Shown piece after piece: positions 17,557 through 25,512 of a DNA stretch of 64,000 nt. The notes beneath the pieces are model-generated. The model had not been told where the DNA came from and searched no databases. It was given only the letters and a program-made list of their open reading frames with translations. Numbering within the stretch: position 1 is the stretch's first letter; every line of letters starts with the position of its first letter. Position numbers and translations under genes: made by a program. Origin of the DNA: Gammaproteobacteria bacterium 45_16_T64 (GTDB taxonomy: Bacteria; Pseudomonadota; Gammaproteobacteria; Pseudomonadales; Ketobacteraceae); contig MABD01000047.1 of NCBI GenBank assembly GCA_002162955.1, forward strand, positions 126,196-190,195, read 5' to 3'.

Positions 17557-18896
17557 TAAACAACCTCACCAAATAGGAACCAATCACCCGGCGCGTAGTG
17601 ATCATTAACGGATTGTGCCCAGCGCTTTATCTCCGCAAGATCTCTATACTGTTTATGAACCCAGTCATTAACGCTAAATGGCAAAGTGCATTGATAGCGA
17701 ACCACGAGCTCTTGATACGTATGCTGTCGAACCTCATAGTCCGAATATGAAGACTCAAGTATCTGACATAGGGACAACGGTGTAATCGGCCCACCAAATC
17801 GATACCGCTTCTGTGCTTGGAAATTCACCTCATGTTGCTTTAACCACAGCATCCAATGTTCACGGTCTTCAGTTAACGCACTTACATTACAACCAAAGGC
17901 CTTGCCGTCCACCCGAGTAGGTAGCTTCCCCTCCCTAAACGCGGCCAGTTCTTCTGGAAAGACATCGTCCTCTGTCATTTCCTCAGCTTCAAAAATCTCT
18001 TCAAACAAAGGGGCTCCGGTAACAACAAATAAAGCCTGCGCCGCTACAGCAGAATGATCACCACCCAAAAACCGTAGCAATATGGGAATACATTCTCTAG
18101 TCCCCATATAGCTCATTGCCTTAATAGCACCCTCTACATTGCTTTCAAATTGCGTATTTGATAACAGTGCCAACATCGACGGGTCGGCAGCCAAGGTTAG
18201 CGCGGGCAAAGGTAGAAGGTCTCTATTAAGATGGTTGAGTGTATAGTTCACTATTTGAGGTTGACCCTGAAAGAGTAGGAACACCAAAGCCAGCTCGCGA
18301 GTACTCTTATCTTCATCAAATAACAGAGGCGTCACAGAATCGTACAACCCCATCATATCCATACTCTTGAGATAATGGAGTATTTGGGTATTGTTACTTA
18401 GCATCTCGGCGACCAACCCGACATGCTGTTCCGATAGACTCTGCTTAGAATAACAAAGAAAAGGAACAATGATTGGGATCGCCATTGTCTTCGATTCAAG
18501 CTTTACTTTCGACAATGTTTCTTGCCACTGTAACGGGGCATGATCAATTAATGCCCCCAGCAAAGCAGCAACCTTCTCCGCGTCTTCATAATCTAGCTGC
18601 TCCAACGACGTAAATAAGGCCTGCAAATTATTCGCTCGACAGTACACACTGACAATCGCATAAAGTTCACCCGCATCAGCTTCAATTTCTCTCTCCTGAC
18701 ACACCCCGAAAGCCAATTCACGGCCGATAACCAACGCATCCAAATGGGCGTCCAGCCTTCCCTCATAATTCGCCACGCTCATCCAGGTTAACGCAGAGTC
18801 TTGTTGCGCGGCGTTACGTTGCTCCCATAAGAACGATGCTTCTTCCAAGTGTTCAGCATAGAGTTCAATTAGAAACTGTTGTTCAGTGATAGCCAT
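17556..18896 (-). CDS. TIGR02270 family protein, T6SS-associated
   Basis: A 446-residue, largely helical cytoplasmic protein. The opening (FLIELYAEHLEEASFLWEQRNAA) and the order of helical repeats match the TIGR02270 family as I know it. HEAT-like repeats can be discerned between about residues 170 and 300, for example AIKAMSYMGTRECIPILLRFLGGDHSAVAAQALFVVTG. The family has no assigned activity but is frequently found next to vgrG, DUF4150 and DUF2169 genes, as here. It lies between the Imm49-like gene (18-base gap) and DUF2169 (1-base overlap), so it is cotranscribed. A scaffold or chaperone role in effector handling is an inference from context and repeats. Confidence 0.7.
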   Translation of the reverse strand: MAITEQQFLIELYAEHLEEASFLWEQRNAAQQDSALTWMSVANYEGRLDAHLDALVIGRELAFGVCQEREIEADAGELYAIVSVYCRANNLQALFTSLEQLDYEDAEKVAALLGALIDHAPLQWQETLSKVKLESKTMAIPIIVPFLCYSKQSLSEQHVGLVAEMLSNNTQILHYLKSMDMMGLYDSVTPLLFDEDKSTRELALVFLLFQGQPQIVNYTLNHLNRDLLPLPALTLAADPSMLALLSNTQFESNVEGAIKAMSYMGTRECIPILLRFLGGDHSAVAAQALFVVTGAPLFEEIFEAEEMTEDDVFPEELAAFREGKLPTRVDGKAFGCNVSALTEDREHWMLWLKQHEVNFQAQKRYRFGGPITPLSLCQILESSYSDYEVRQHTYQELVVRYQCTLPFSVNDWVHKQYRDLAEIKRWAQSVNDHYAPGDWFLFGEVV

Positions 18897-18914
18897 GTGG
18901 AGCTTCTTACCTTT

Positions 18915-19640
18915 CTAAAGACAAATATCAGGGAGCGTATTATATTGGGGTTGAAGCAACATGCCGTTAATTTTGGCCAGATGTGCGAGCGCCACGCCTT
19001 CAACAAAGATATGCCTCCCCGTTAAAGCAAAGTCCGGCTTGAGGTCATTTTCTTGAAAGCTCAGCTCTCGCTCATCGATTAGATCAACAAAGGCTTCATC
19101 AAATTGCACTTGGTTCTTCTCACAAATAGACTCCATCACTTGGTAGCGAAGTGACGCCCCTTGCTCTGAAGCCGTAAAAAATTTTTTTAACGCCGCCTCT
19201 ATATTATCCTCATCTCGTTGCTGTGCGATCAGTAACTCAATCAAACCGAAATAGAGAAAATCATCTTCGTAATCAAAGTCGGCCTGGAATTTATCCGGCA
19301 TATTTTGACAGATACGCTGCGCCAAAGAGGTGTTTTTGGCGGCGATCGCACTAAACAAAGGCTTGCCCATGGTACGGCACATATAATATGGATCCAATTG
19401 CCGCTGCTCTTTTGACTGTAAAGCAATAAGATACAACTGAGCGCCCAAGTTAAGTTGACGCTGAAAACTCGCGACGTCATGATTTAGCAGCAACAGAGCA
19501 CTGGCTAGGTTCGCATAGGCTTCACAGGTTAATAGTATAACCTTTGCATCGGACAGCGCCCCACCGTGAAATGCCTCTTCATTGGTCGTCGTATAATGTT
19601 CCAAATTGGAGACCACGATTTCCAGGTCAAATTGACTCAT
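18915..19640 (-). CDS. Probable Imm49-like immunity protein
   Basis: A 241-residue, all-helical, acidic protein without signal peptide. Its features resemble the Imm49 immunity family: DYEDDFLYFGLIELLIAQQ near residue 125, a run of helices with QVMESICEKNQVQFDEAFVDLIDERE, and a closing ALAHLAKINGMLLQP segment followed by TLPDICL. The match is by eye and not certain. It lies 51 bases downstream of the Imm11-like gene and two genes after the AHH nuclease gene, a normal place for an immunity gene. If correct, the module carries two immunity-type proteins for one visible toxin. Otherwise it is an unknown T6SS accessory protein. Confidence 0.5.
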   Translation of the reverse strand: MSQFDLEIVVSNLEHYTTTNEEAFHGGALSDAKVILLTCEAYANLASALLLLNHDVASFQRQLNLGAQLYLIALQSKEQRQLDPYYMCRTMGKPLFSAIAAKNTSLAQRICQNMPDKFQADFDYEDDFLYFGLIELLIAQQRDEDNIEAALKKFFTASEQGASLRYQVMESICEKNQVQFDEAFVDLIDERELSFQENDLKPDFALTGRHIFVEGVALAHLAKINGMLLQPQYNTLPDICL

Positions 19641-19691
19641 ATTTCCCCTTAGCTCTAGTGACTGTACTGCGACCGTATTATTACCACAACG

Positions 19692-20279
19692 TTATGGCAA
19701 CGTCGCCCCCGTAGCAAAAACTGAAAGCCCCGTAAATCCCTGGCTATTAATCGCATCCACAAGGTCTGAGCGCAATAGGATACGGGCCTTATCTTCACCC
19801 AACCGAAAAATCTTGACGTTTTCGGGTATTTTATCGTGCTCGACTTCTATGGTTTTTATTCTCCACACCTTACCGGTTTTCGGGTGAGGTTTATAATCGG
19901 CGTTCTGCGTATCAAAACAATCAATCGATACGGTTACATTGGCTACGTAATAATCGCCAGGTATTCGCTTACCTTTCTTATTCACAATACCAAATGGTAA
20001 ATATTGAATAACACCGTCCAATTCAGGAATATCACTAAGAAATGCTTTAAGCGGTTCGGATACTAGAAAACAAGAAAATATATTGTCAACTGAATCCCCG
20101 GTAAGATTGCCAGACTCTTCAGCTATAGGAAATTCTAACCCTTCAGGGAAATCATGCTCTGCCAATACATTCCCTTCCCTCAGCATATAGGAATATGGAA
20201 CACCGGGTACTTTTTTAATGGTAGAAAATCGTTCATCGGGGTTCAATTCAAGAGACAAAAAACTATGCTTAGTACTCAT
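19692..20279 (-). CDS. Imm11/DUF1629-like immunity protein
   Basis: A 195-residue cytoplasmic protein. The segments PFGIVNKKGKRIPGDYYVANV, VSIDCFDTQNADY, then a PENVKIFRLGEDKARILLRSDLV and INSQGFTGLSVF ending match the layout of the Imm11 (DUF1629) family, which contains predicted immunity proteins for secreted toxins. It starts 34 bases after the AHH-nuclease gene, exactly where a cognate immunity gene is expected, so it most likely neutralises that nuclease in the producing cell and its siblings. The pairing is inference from order; the family assignment is by recognised pattern. Confidence 0.7.
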   Translation of the reverse strand: MSTKHSFLSLELNPDERFSTIKKVPGVPYSYMLREGNVLAEHDFPEGLEFPIAEESGNLTGDSVDNIFSCFLVSEPLKAFLSDIPELDGVIQYLPFGIVNKKGKRIPGDYYVANVTVSIDCFDTQNADYKPHPKTGKVWRIKTIEVEHDKIPENVKIFRLGEDKARILLRSDLVDAINSQGFTGLSVFATGATLP

Positions 20280-20313
20280 ACCTATTCCAGTTCCGTTTAC
20301 GATCCAATATTTT

Positions 20314-21165
20314 TTATTTTCCGACTTGCTTGCCGGGATCCATCAACTTTATTTTATCAAGCATCAGTTTGGACACTTCTTCCAATTCTAAACTAATTTC
20401 ATCTATATCTTCACAGGAATCCGTTTTTATCGCTTTATCCACCTGACCTCTTACGTTCTCTAGCTCTTTTTCCAATGAGTTTGAATAATCGGCATGGCTA
20501 CGGGTAAAATAAGGACAATGGGCCGGAAGTTTTGCGATTTCTGCCACTTGTAACTCTTGGGGTAATATCACCATATTCACTTCATCATTAATATTCCACT
20601 TAGAAGCTAAAACCACCTTCATCCTCTGTGCAGGGGACGTTTCACCATCGGCTAAGATAACGAAATTCTTGAATGCTCCCTGGGGTATAATGTGGTGTGC
20701 GTTGTGATGATAAGGAAACCATGCGCCTGGACCACCCTGCGGTCTCGGTAGAAACGTTTTGGAACTATCTGCATGAGAAATATCAACATCTTTGATTTGA
20801 TGATCAATCGTCCAGGCATCTTTGTCGATCGACAACCAGTACATTGATGTTTTATAACGATTAAAAAATGTCTTTACCCATTTTTCATCTTTGTCTTTGC
20901 TCGACCCGTAGGTCTCAATGGCCAGAGTTCCTTTGTTCGACAGAGCACCTGTTGCATCAACATACCCTAGATCCTTTGACCGCCCTTCATGATCAACATC
21001 TTTGAACATATCCTTACGTGCTTTCGAGGCTTTAAAAGCATTATTTTTGTGATCACAAATCTTGTCCGTAAATTTATAGCCATCACCATCATGACGCCAT
21101 ATACATCCGTAAGAATCACCCGAGTGATAATCTTTATCATATTCCCAAGCCTGATGATCTGACAT
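20314..21165 (-). CDS. AHH-type nuclease, putative T6SS effector
   Basis: A 283-residue protein with a predicted HNH/endonuclease-VII-fold nuclease domain of the AHH class. The signature NAHHIIPQGAF is at residues 155-165 (AHH 156-158), followed by KWNINDEVNMVILP (189-202) and the distal histidine region RSHADYSNSL (222-231). In this family these histidines bind the metal and attack nucleic acid. The N-terminal 150 residues are charged, rich in Asp and Lys, and unrecognised; they may dock to the PAAR-like protein or an adaptor. There is no signal peptide, as expected for a T6SS cargo. Its start codon touches the end of the ketosynthase-like gene, and an Imm11-like gene follows directly. Confidence 0.75.
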   Translation of the reverse strand: MSDHQAWEYDKDYHSGDSYGCIWRHDGDGYKFTDKICDHKNNAFKASKARKDMFKDVDHEGRSKDLGYVDATGALSNKGTLAIETYGSSKDKDEKWVKTFFNRYKTSMYWLSIDKDAWTIDHQIKDVDISHADSSKTFLPRPQGGPGAWFPYHHNAHHIIPQGAFKNFVILADGETSPAQRMKVVLASKWNINDEVNMVILPQELQVAEIAKLPAHCPYFTRSHADYSNSLEKELENVRGQVDKAIKTDSCEDIDEISLELEEVSKLMLDKIKLMDPGKQVGK

Positions 21166-22262
21166 TATGCTCCCCCTTCATTGGTTACGGGCCTAACTAT
21201 CATAGATGCCGTCTCACCAGTATCCGATGAACTACAAATCACTACATCTCCGCCAACATGGTAGTTTCTTTCAAATGACCGGACGGCCAAACATACCGCT
21301 ATCGCCGCACTAGCAGCACCTGTATCACCAAAATACTCTGCGGGCATTTGTATATTGCTCGGAAATGGCTTCTCTGGCTTACCGATCGCTGGAATAGCAT
21401 TGCCAAAGTCCTGCGCACGGGCTTCTTCACCATTGAGGTCTACGTAACAGGTGCTGGCATTAACGCTAGCAGCGAGTGACTGTCGTAACACCGTAATGAG
21501 TTTTCTCCCAGTAACCTGCTGATGATTGTCCTCTTCACCAAAACGCGGCTCACTTTCCTTATCACAATGTATATTGCCAACATAAGCCTTAGCAGCCAAA
21601 GGAATCGGCATTCCAACACCATGATCAATCATTATCGCTGCGGCAGCCTCACCAGGAATTAACCCGTTAGCAACATCATCCGTATGCAAACGATTAGCCG
21701 CCTGGAAAAAACGAATATCATCGCTACCCACGAGACTATCAACCCCTAGAATTACAGCACGATTGATCGAGCCACCTCCTTCCATAAGAGCCATGGCTAA
21801 TTGAAACTGCTTCGCTACACCAGCGTTAGACTCATAGCAAAACTCAACATTCTCGACAGGAATAGCAGAAGAAAAATAATGACAAATATTATTTCTGATT
21901 ATCTCGACATTAACATCAGGTGTGAAGTCAGCGCACTCACGGGTAGGTGAAACACAAATAAGGAGTTTCGTAGCCCGCCAAAAATCCGGGTGGTGAAGGT
22001 CAACGTTAGCATTGTGTGACAAGTCATTTAGCGCAGCAATACCCAAACGGGTGTATAAACCCGCTCCCACAAATCCACGACTCAGAGTACACACTTGATA
22101 CCCATAAGCCTCTACATCTTCCAACGTCTCAGGGTCTAGTGTCGTGACACCAATAGACGACGTGCGAGATATGCCGGCCCGATAAGACGCGCATGCGGTC
22201 TCAACATCATGGCCAATCGCACTCACAAGACCCATTCCAACTATAGCAGCTTGATTCGACAT
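21165..22262 (-). CDS. Beta-ketoacyl synthase-like (thiolase fold) protein without catalytic residues
   Basis: A 365-residue protein with the thiolase/ketosynthase fold: IVGMGLVSAIGHD at the N-terminus, AVILGVDSLVG (169-179) and LIPGEAAAAIMIDHG (201-215). At the site of the active cysteine the sequence reads YESNAGVA (143-150) with no Cys; the expected histidine motif is replaced by CYVDLNGEEARAQD, and the C-terminal GH motif reads GDTGAASA. It is therefore unlikely to condense acyl chains. Such proteins recur in vgrG/DUF4150 islands with unknown role. ATG 22262 lies one base after the DUF4150 stop and has TAAGG upstream; an earlier in-frame start at 22289 would overlap the neighbour. Confidence 0.75.
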   Translation of the reverse strand: MSNQAAIVGMGLVSAIGHDVETACASYRAGISRTSSIGVTTLDPETLEDVEAYGYQVCTLSRGFVGAGLYTRLGIAALNDLSHNANVDLHHPDFWRATKLLICVSPTRECADFTPDVNVEIIRNNICHYFSSAIPVENVEFCYESNAGVAKQFQLAMALMEGGGSINRAVILGVDSLVGSDDIRFFQAANRLHTDDVANGLIPGEAAAAIMIDHGVGMPIPLAAKAYVGNIHCDKESEPRFGEEDNHQQVTGRKLITVLRQSLAASVNASTCYVDLNGEEARAQDFGNAIPAIGKPEKPFPSNIQMPAEYFGDTGAASAAIAVCLAVRSFERNYHVGGDVVICSSSDTGETASMIVRPVTNEGGA

Positions 22263-22263
22263 C

Positions 22264-22722
22264 TTACATTGCCTTACTGCAGCAGACACAGGTTACTTCA
22301 TCGGTTGACGGCATAGCGATAATCGGCCCCTGAAGCACAGGAAAGGGCGGCGTATTCTTATCATTATGCAACATAATATCAAAGGCTTTGGGCACAGCCG
22401 CTCCTTCCACCTTCACATTAAATGATGCCATCATAAATTCAGCGACACCTTTAGTTTTACCAGAAGCCAGGCCATTATTAGACCCCGCTTCATCACCCGT
22501 GCTAGTAGAGAATGTCGACGTTTTTAAACAAATAGGGTTGCCGTCGGCAGTAACTTTCTGTGCGCCATCGGCGGTATCAGAGGACATAGCAATATTAGGA
22601 TACGGTATCGGTACTGGCCCCGCTGGCGATGGTGTATTACACACATCAGGGAACGCGATAGTCACACCTCCGCTATCTTTATGAATAACAGACATCATAT
22701 TAACACCAACTGTTACACCCAT
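22264..22722 (-). CDS. DUF4150 PAAR-like protein
   Basis: A 152-residue protein of the DUF4150 (PAAR-like) family. Near the N-terminus are VTIAFPDVCNTPSPAGPVPIPYPNIA (residues 18-43), then KVEGAAVPKAFDIMLHN and a cysteine-containing tail CVCCSKAM. PAAR-like proteins cap the VgrG spike and link it to effectors, with zinc coordinated by His/Cys residues. It lies between the DUF6484 gene and the ketosynthase-like gene in the vgrG transcript and is probably the spike tip that carries the AHH nuclease. The family call is firm; the cargo pairing is inferred. Confidence 0.85.
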   Translation of the reverse strand: MGVTVGVNMMSVIHKDSGGVTIAFPDVCNTPSPAGPVPIPYPNIAMSSDTADGAQKVTADGNPICLKTSTFSTSTGDEAGSNNGLASGKTKGVAEFMMASFNVKVEGAAVPKAFDIMLHNDKNTPPFPVLQGPIIAMPSTDEVTCVCCSKAM

Positions 22723-22750
22723 GATCTATGCCTCTTCAATATGCCGCCCA

Positions 22751-23227
22751 TCAATTAAGGCGAACATTACCGCCCTTAATCTTATTGTTTCGCTCTGCAC
22801 GAGAGGAAATTTCCACACCACGCAAAGAAATCCGTCCATTTTTATTGAGCGTAATGCTGCTTTTTCCACATGTAAACTCAATAGCATCTTTTGCATCAAA
22901 ACACAGCTTCTTACCATTCACCTCAGCCTGCTCCAACTCTTCCTCTGTCACGCTCACAGCTTTGTTATTAATGATTGTCTGAGATATAACCCCAACAATC
23001 ACCGGCTGTTGAATATCATTATCCACAAAGTTCAATAATACTTGAGGCTCACTACCGGCTTCGGTCGGCGACAATTTCAGGGTGGACAATGCTAATATAG
23101 GCCCGTCAACCAACCCCTGAAAATCAACCCAAGGCCGCCCGTATTCATCAATAGTGGTTAACGTCGCTATCGTGGTGCTCAGCTTATCGATTAGCGGTAC
23201 GACCGCATTATTTGTTACTGATTTCAT
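22751..23227 (-). CDS. DUF6484 protein with a VgrG-like C-terminal beta repeat
   Basis: A 158-residue protein encoded 2 bases after vgrG. Residues 20-80 (IDEYGRPWVDFQG, then VLLNFVDNDIQQPVIVGVI) match DUF6484, a small OB-like domain found with vgrG genes. The C-terminal part has strands SSITLNKNGRISLRGVEI and IKGGNVRLN, the same pattern as the end of the adjacent VgrG (ASIILKKNGDITIKGKNI). It therefore looks like a detached spike-like module. Its role is unknown; association with the VgrG trimer or PAAR-like tip is a reasonable inference from position and shape. Confidence 0.7.
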   Translation of the reverse strand: MKSVTNNAVVPLIDKLSTTIATLTTIDEYGRPWVDFQGLVDGPILALSTLKLSPTEAGSEPQVLLNFVDNDIQQPVIVGVISQTIINNKAVSVTEEELEQAEVNGKKLCFDAKDAIEFTCGKSSITLNKNGRISLRGVEISSRAERNNKIKGGNVRLN

Positions 23228-23229
23228 GC

Positions 23230-25365
23230 TTAGTTCTCCGCTATCTTGCTACCCTTAATAACAACGTTACCGCTGCCATTAAGCGTGATATTTTTACCCT
23301 TAATAGTGATATCACCATTTTTCTTCAAAATGATGGAAGCGCTACCTGTCTTCAACGTAATCTCGTCATCTGCGGTTAACTGTATTTTTTTCGCTTTCGC
23401 TGAATATTCTTTGGTAACAGATAGTGCATTTTTGCCTCCTACCTTTTCGGTTAGATCTTTATCTACGGTCAACTCGCAACTCTTGTGAACTAAGGTAGTA
23501 AAGTTCCCAGTCACGTCCACCATGCTATTCTTTTTGACCGTCTCATCCAGATTACCCTCAACCATCATCCCTCGGTTCGCCCCAATGGTGATATCTTGGT
23601 TTTTCAGCACTTTTTCCTGATGGTTTCCATCAACATCTATCTGCTTGTTCCCATGTACCGTTTCCGCTTGGTCTTTGTCCACGACCTTCGTTCTATTGTT
23701 GATAACATGAATACCTTGATCATGCTCTACCTCGGTATACTGGTCGTTTTCTACCTGAGTGTTAAAGTCTTTTTCTGCATGTAAATAGATTTCTTCCGAG
23801 CCTTTAAGATCTTCAAACCGAAGTTCATTGAACGTTGCAGTATCTCCGCCTTTCGAGGAACGGGTTTTAGTGCCACTCTGGGTTTTGTTTGCAGGAAGAT
23901 CATAAGGAGGCATCAGGTCGCTATTATAAACACTGCCAATAACCAGCGGCCTATCAGGATCACCTTCGAGAAAAGACACGATAACCTCTTGGCCTATCCG
24001 TGGTATATGAATAGTCCCCCATTTTTTGCCTGCCCACGTTGTTGCCACTCTGACCCAGCATGATGACGTTTCGTTCTTCTTACCCTCTCGATCCCAATGA
24101 AACTGCACCTTGATTCTGCCATATTCATCGGTATAAATTTCATCACCGGACGGCCCTACAACTACCGCAGTCTGACTGCCATGAATCATCGGCTTGGCGG
24201 TAATTCTTGATGGGCGATACACCACTGTCGATGGAATACAGGCAATGCGATTAGAATAATTAAAAATTGTGCCCTGCTCTTCGTCGTTTTGATTGATATC
24301 ATCATTAGGGCGGGAGAAAGGATTATCGAATCGACGGATACTTCCAAGGCTACTATCTTCACCCCGGTAAGACGGCTCGGTCGCAAAGTGTGTTATTTCC
24401 GTGACCACCCATTCGGGTTTGTTCTCATCATCAACATTATGCTCTGTAATCTTAAATGTACCCGCCACCACGAGTGAAGCTACCTCTGTTTCCGCAAAGG
24501 CTTGCTCATAGGGTACTTCCAGCTCTTCCATGCGAACTTTACTTATTATCCCTCCGTCCCCTTTCGTGTCATATTCACCTGGGTAATCGTAAACCTCAAA
24601 GCTCTTAATATGGGGTAAATCGACAATGGTCTTGGAGTCTGTTTCAAGGTTGTTTGTAGGTAACGTAAAATTATAATCACGTTGAGAAAACTGACCGCTG
24701 GCGTACTGAAATTGGTGATCCCATTTCTTGATACAAGGATCAGCAGAGGTGCCAGGGTTATACTTGATCTGGCTCTCTTTACAGGGGCTATAGGCTGAAA
24801 TATCATCAGAGAGCACCATGGTATGCTTACCATCCTCATGCTCGAAATAATAATAAATCCCCTCCTCTTCCATCAAACGGCTGACAAAATCGAAATCCGA
24901 CTCTCTATATTGAACGCAGTAGTCTCGCACGGGATGAGTAAGTAGCATGGACCCCATGCGATAAGACTTAATCGGGCATTCATCAAATATCGCCTGAATA
25001 ATATCCACCACAGACTGGGTTTGAAAAATCCGACATCCGGCTCGTTTTGTTAAGAACCAGAACCATGGCACTATCTCGGCAGAATACGCTCTCGCATCAC
25101 GAGTAACCTTTACGCCCCCCGATAATTTCGAGATATAACCATTAAAATAGCGAGAACTTCCATCCTGTAGCACAAGGCTTACGGTTACATCGGTGCCTAC
25201 AAGGGATTTTGGCGTAATATTGTCATCATTTGACAGGAGTTGCGCGGAGAAGCAAAACGGCGCTGAGATTTGCTCAGTCCCCTGAAATTGCTCAACCCCA
25301 AGCACGTCATCACCTAGAGAGGTACTACTAATAAACAAATTGCGGTCTTCTTGGCTAAACGACAT
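23230..25365 (-). CDS. vgrG: VgrG / TssI type VI secretion spike protein
   Basis: A 711-residue VgrG. Residues 1-400 are the gp27-like base (QVSAP-type barrel, CVQYRESDFDFVSRLMEEEGIYYYFEHEDGKH near 150). The gp5-like OB domain carries VQFHWDREGKKNETSSCWVRVATTWAGKKWGTIHIPRIGQEVIVSFLEGDPDRPLVIGSVYN near 415-480. The C-terminal half is a beta-helix of repeated short strands ending ITLNGSGNVVIKGSKIAEN, with no added effector domain. VgrG trimers form the tip of the T6SS needle. It is the first gene of a nine-gene island; no core tss genes lie in this window, so the apparatus must be encoded elsewhere. Confidence 0.95.
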   Translation of the reverse strand: MSFSQEDRNLFISSTSLGDDVLGVEQFQGTEQISAPFCFSAQLLSNDDNITPKSLVGTDVTVSLVLQDGSSRYFNGYISKLSGGVKVTRDARAYSAEIVPWFWFLTKRAGCRIFQTQSVVDIIQAIFDECPIKSYRMGSMLLTHPVRDYCVQYRESDFDFVSRLMEEEGIYYYFEHEDGKHTMVLSDDISAYSPCKESQIKYNPGTSADPCIKKWDHQFQYASGQFSQRDYNFTLPTNNLETDSKTIVDLPHIKSFEVYDYPGEYDTKGDGGIISKVRMEELEVPYEQAFAETEVASLVVAGTFKITEHNVDDENKPEWVVTEITHFATEPSYRGEDSSLGSIRRFDNPFSRPNDDINQNDEEQGTIFNYSNRIACIPSTVVYRPSRITAKPMIHGSQTAVVVGPSGDEIYTDEYGRIKVQFHWDREGKKNETSSCWVRVATTWAGKKWGTIHIPRIGQEVIVSFLEGDPDRPLVIGSVYNSDLMPPYDLPANKTQSGTKTRSSKGGDTATFNELRFEDLKGSEEIYLHAEKDFNTQVENDQYTEVEHDQGIHVINNRTKVVDKDQAETVHGNKQIDVDGNHQEKVLKNQDITIGANRGMMVEGNLDETVKKNSMVDVTGNFTTLVHKSCELTVDKDLTEKVGGKNALSVTKEYSAKAKKIQLTADDEITLKTGSASIILKKNGDITIKGKNITLNGSGNVVIKGSKIAEN

Positions 25366-25512
25366 GGTAATTCGATCCTATGGCGGGCACTTCTAATAAT
25401 CATTGTTATGCTATAGATCATAGAAATGACTGGCCATAATCACAATTGTTTTTTGTGTGAATTAATCACAGCACCATTATCGAGCCTTTGGACAGCCATG
25501 TTGTCACCACAA

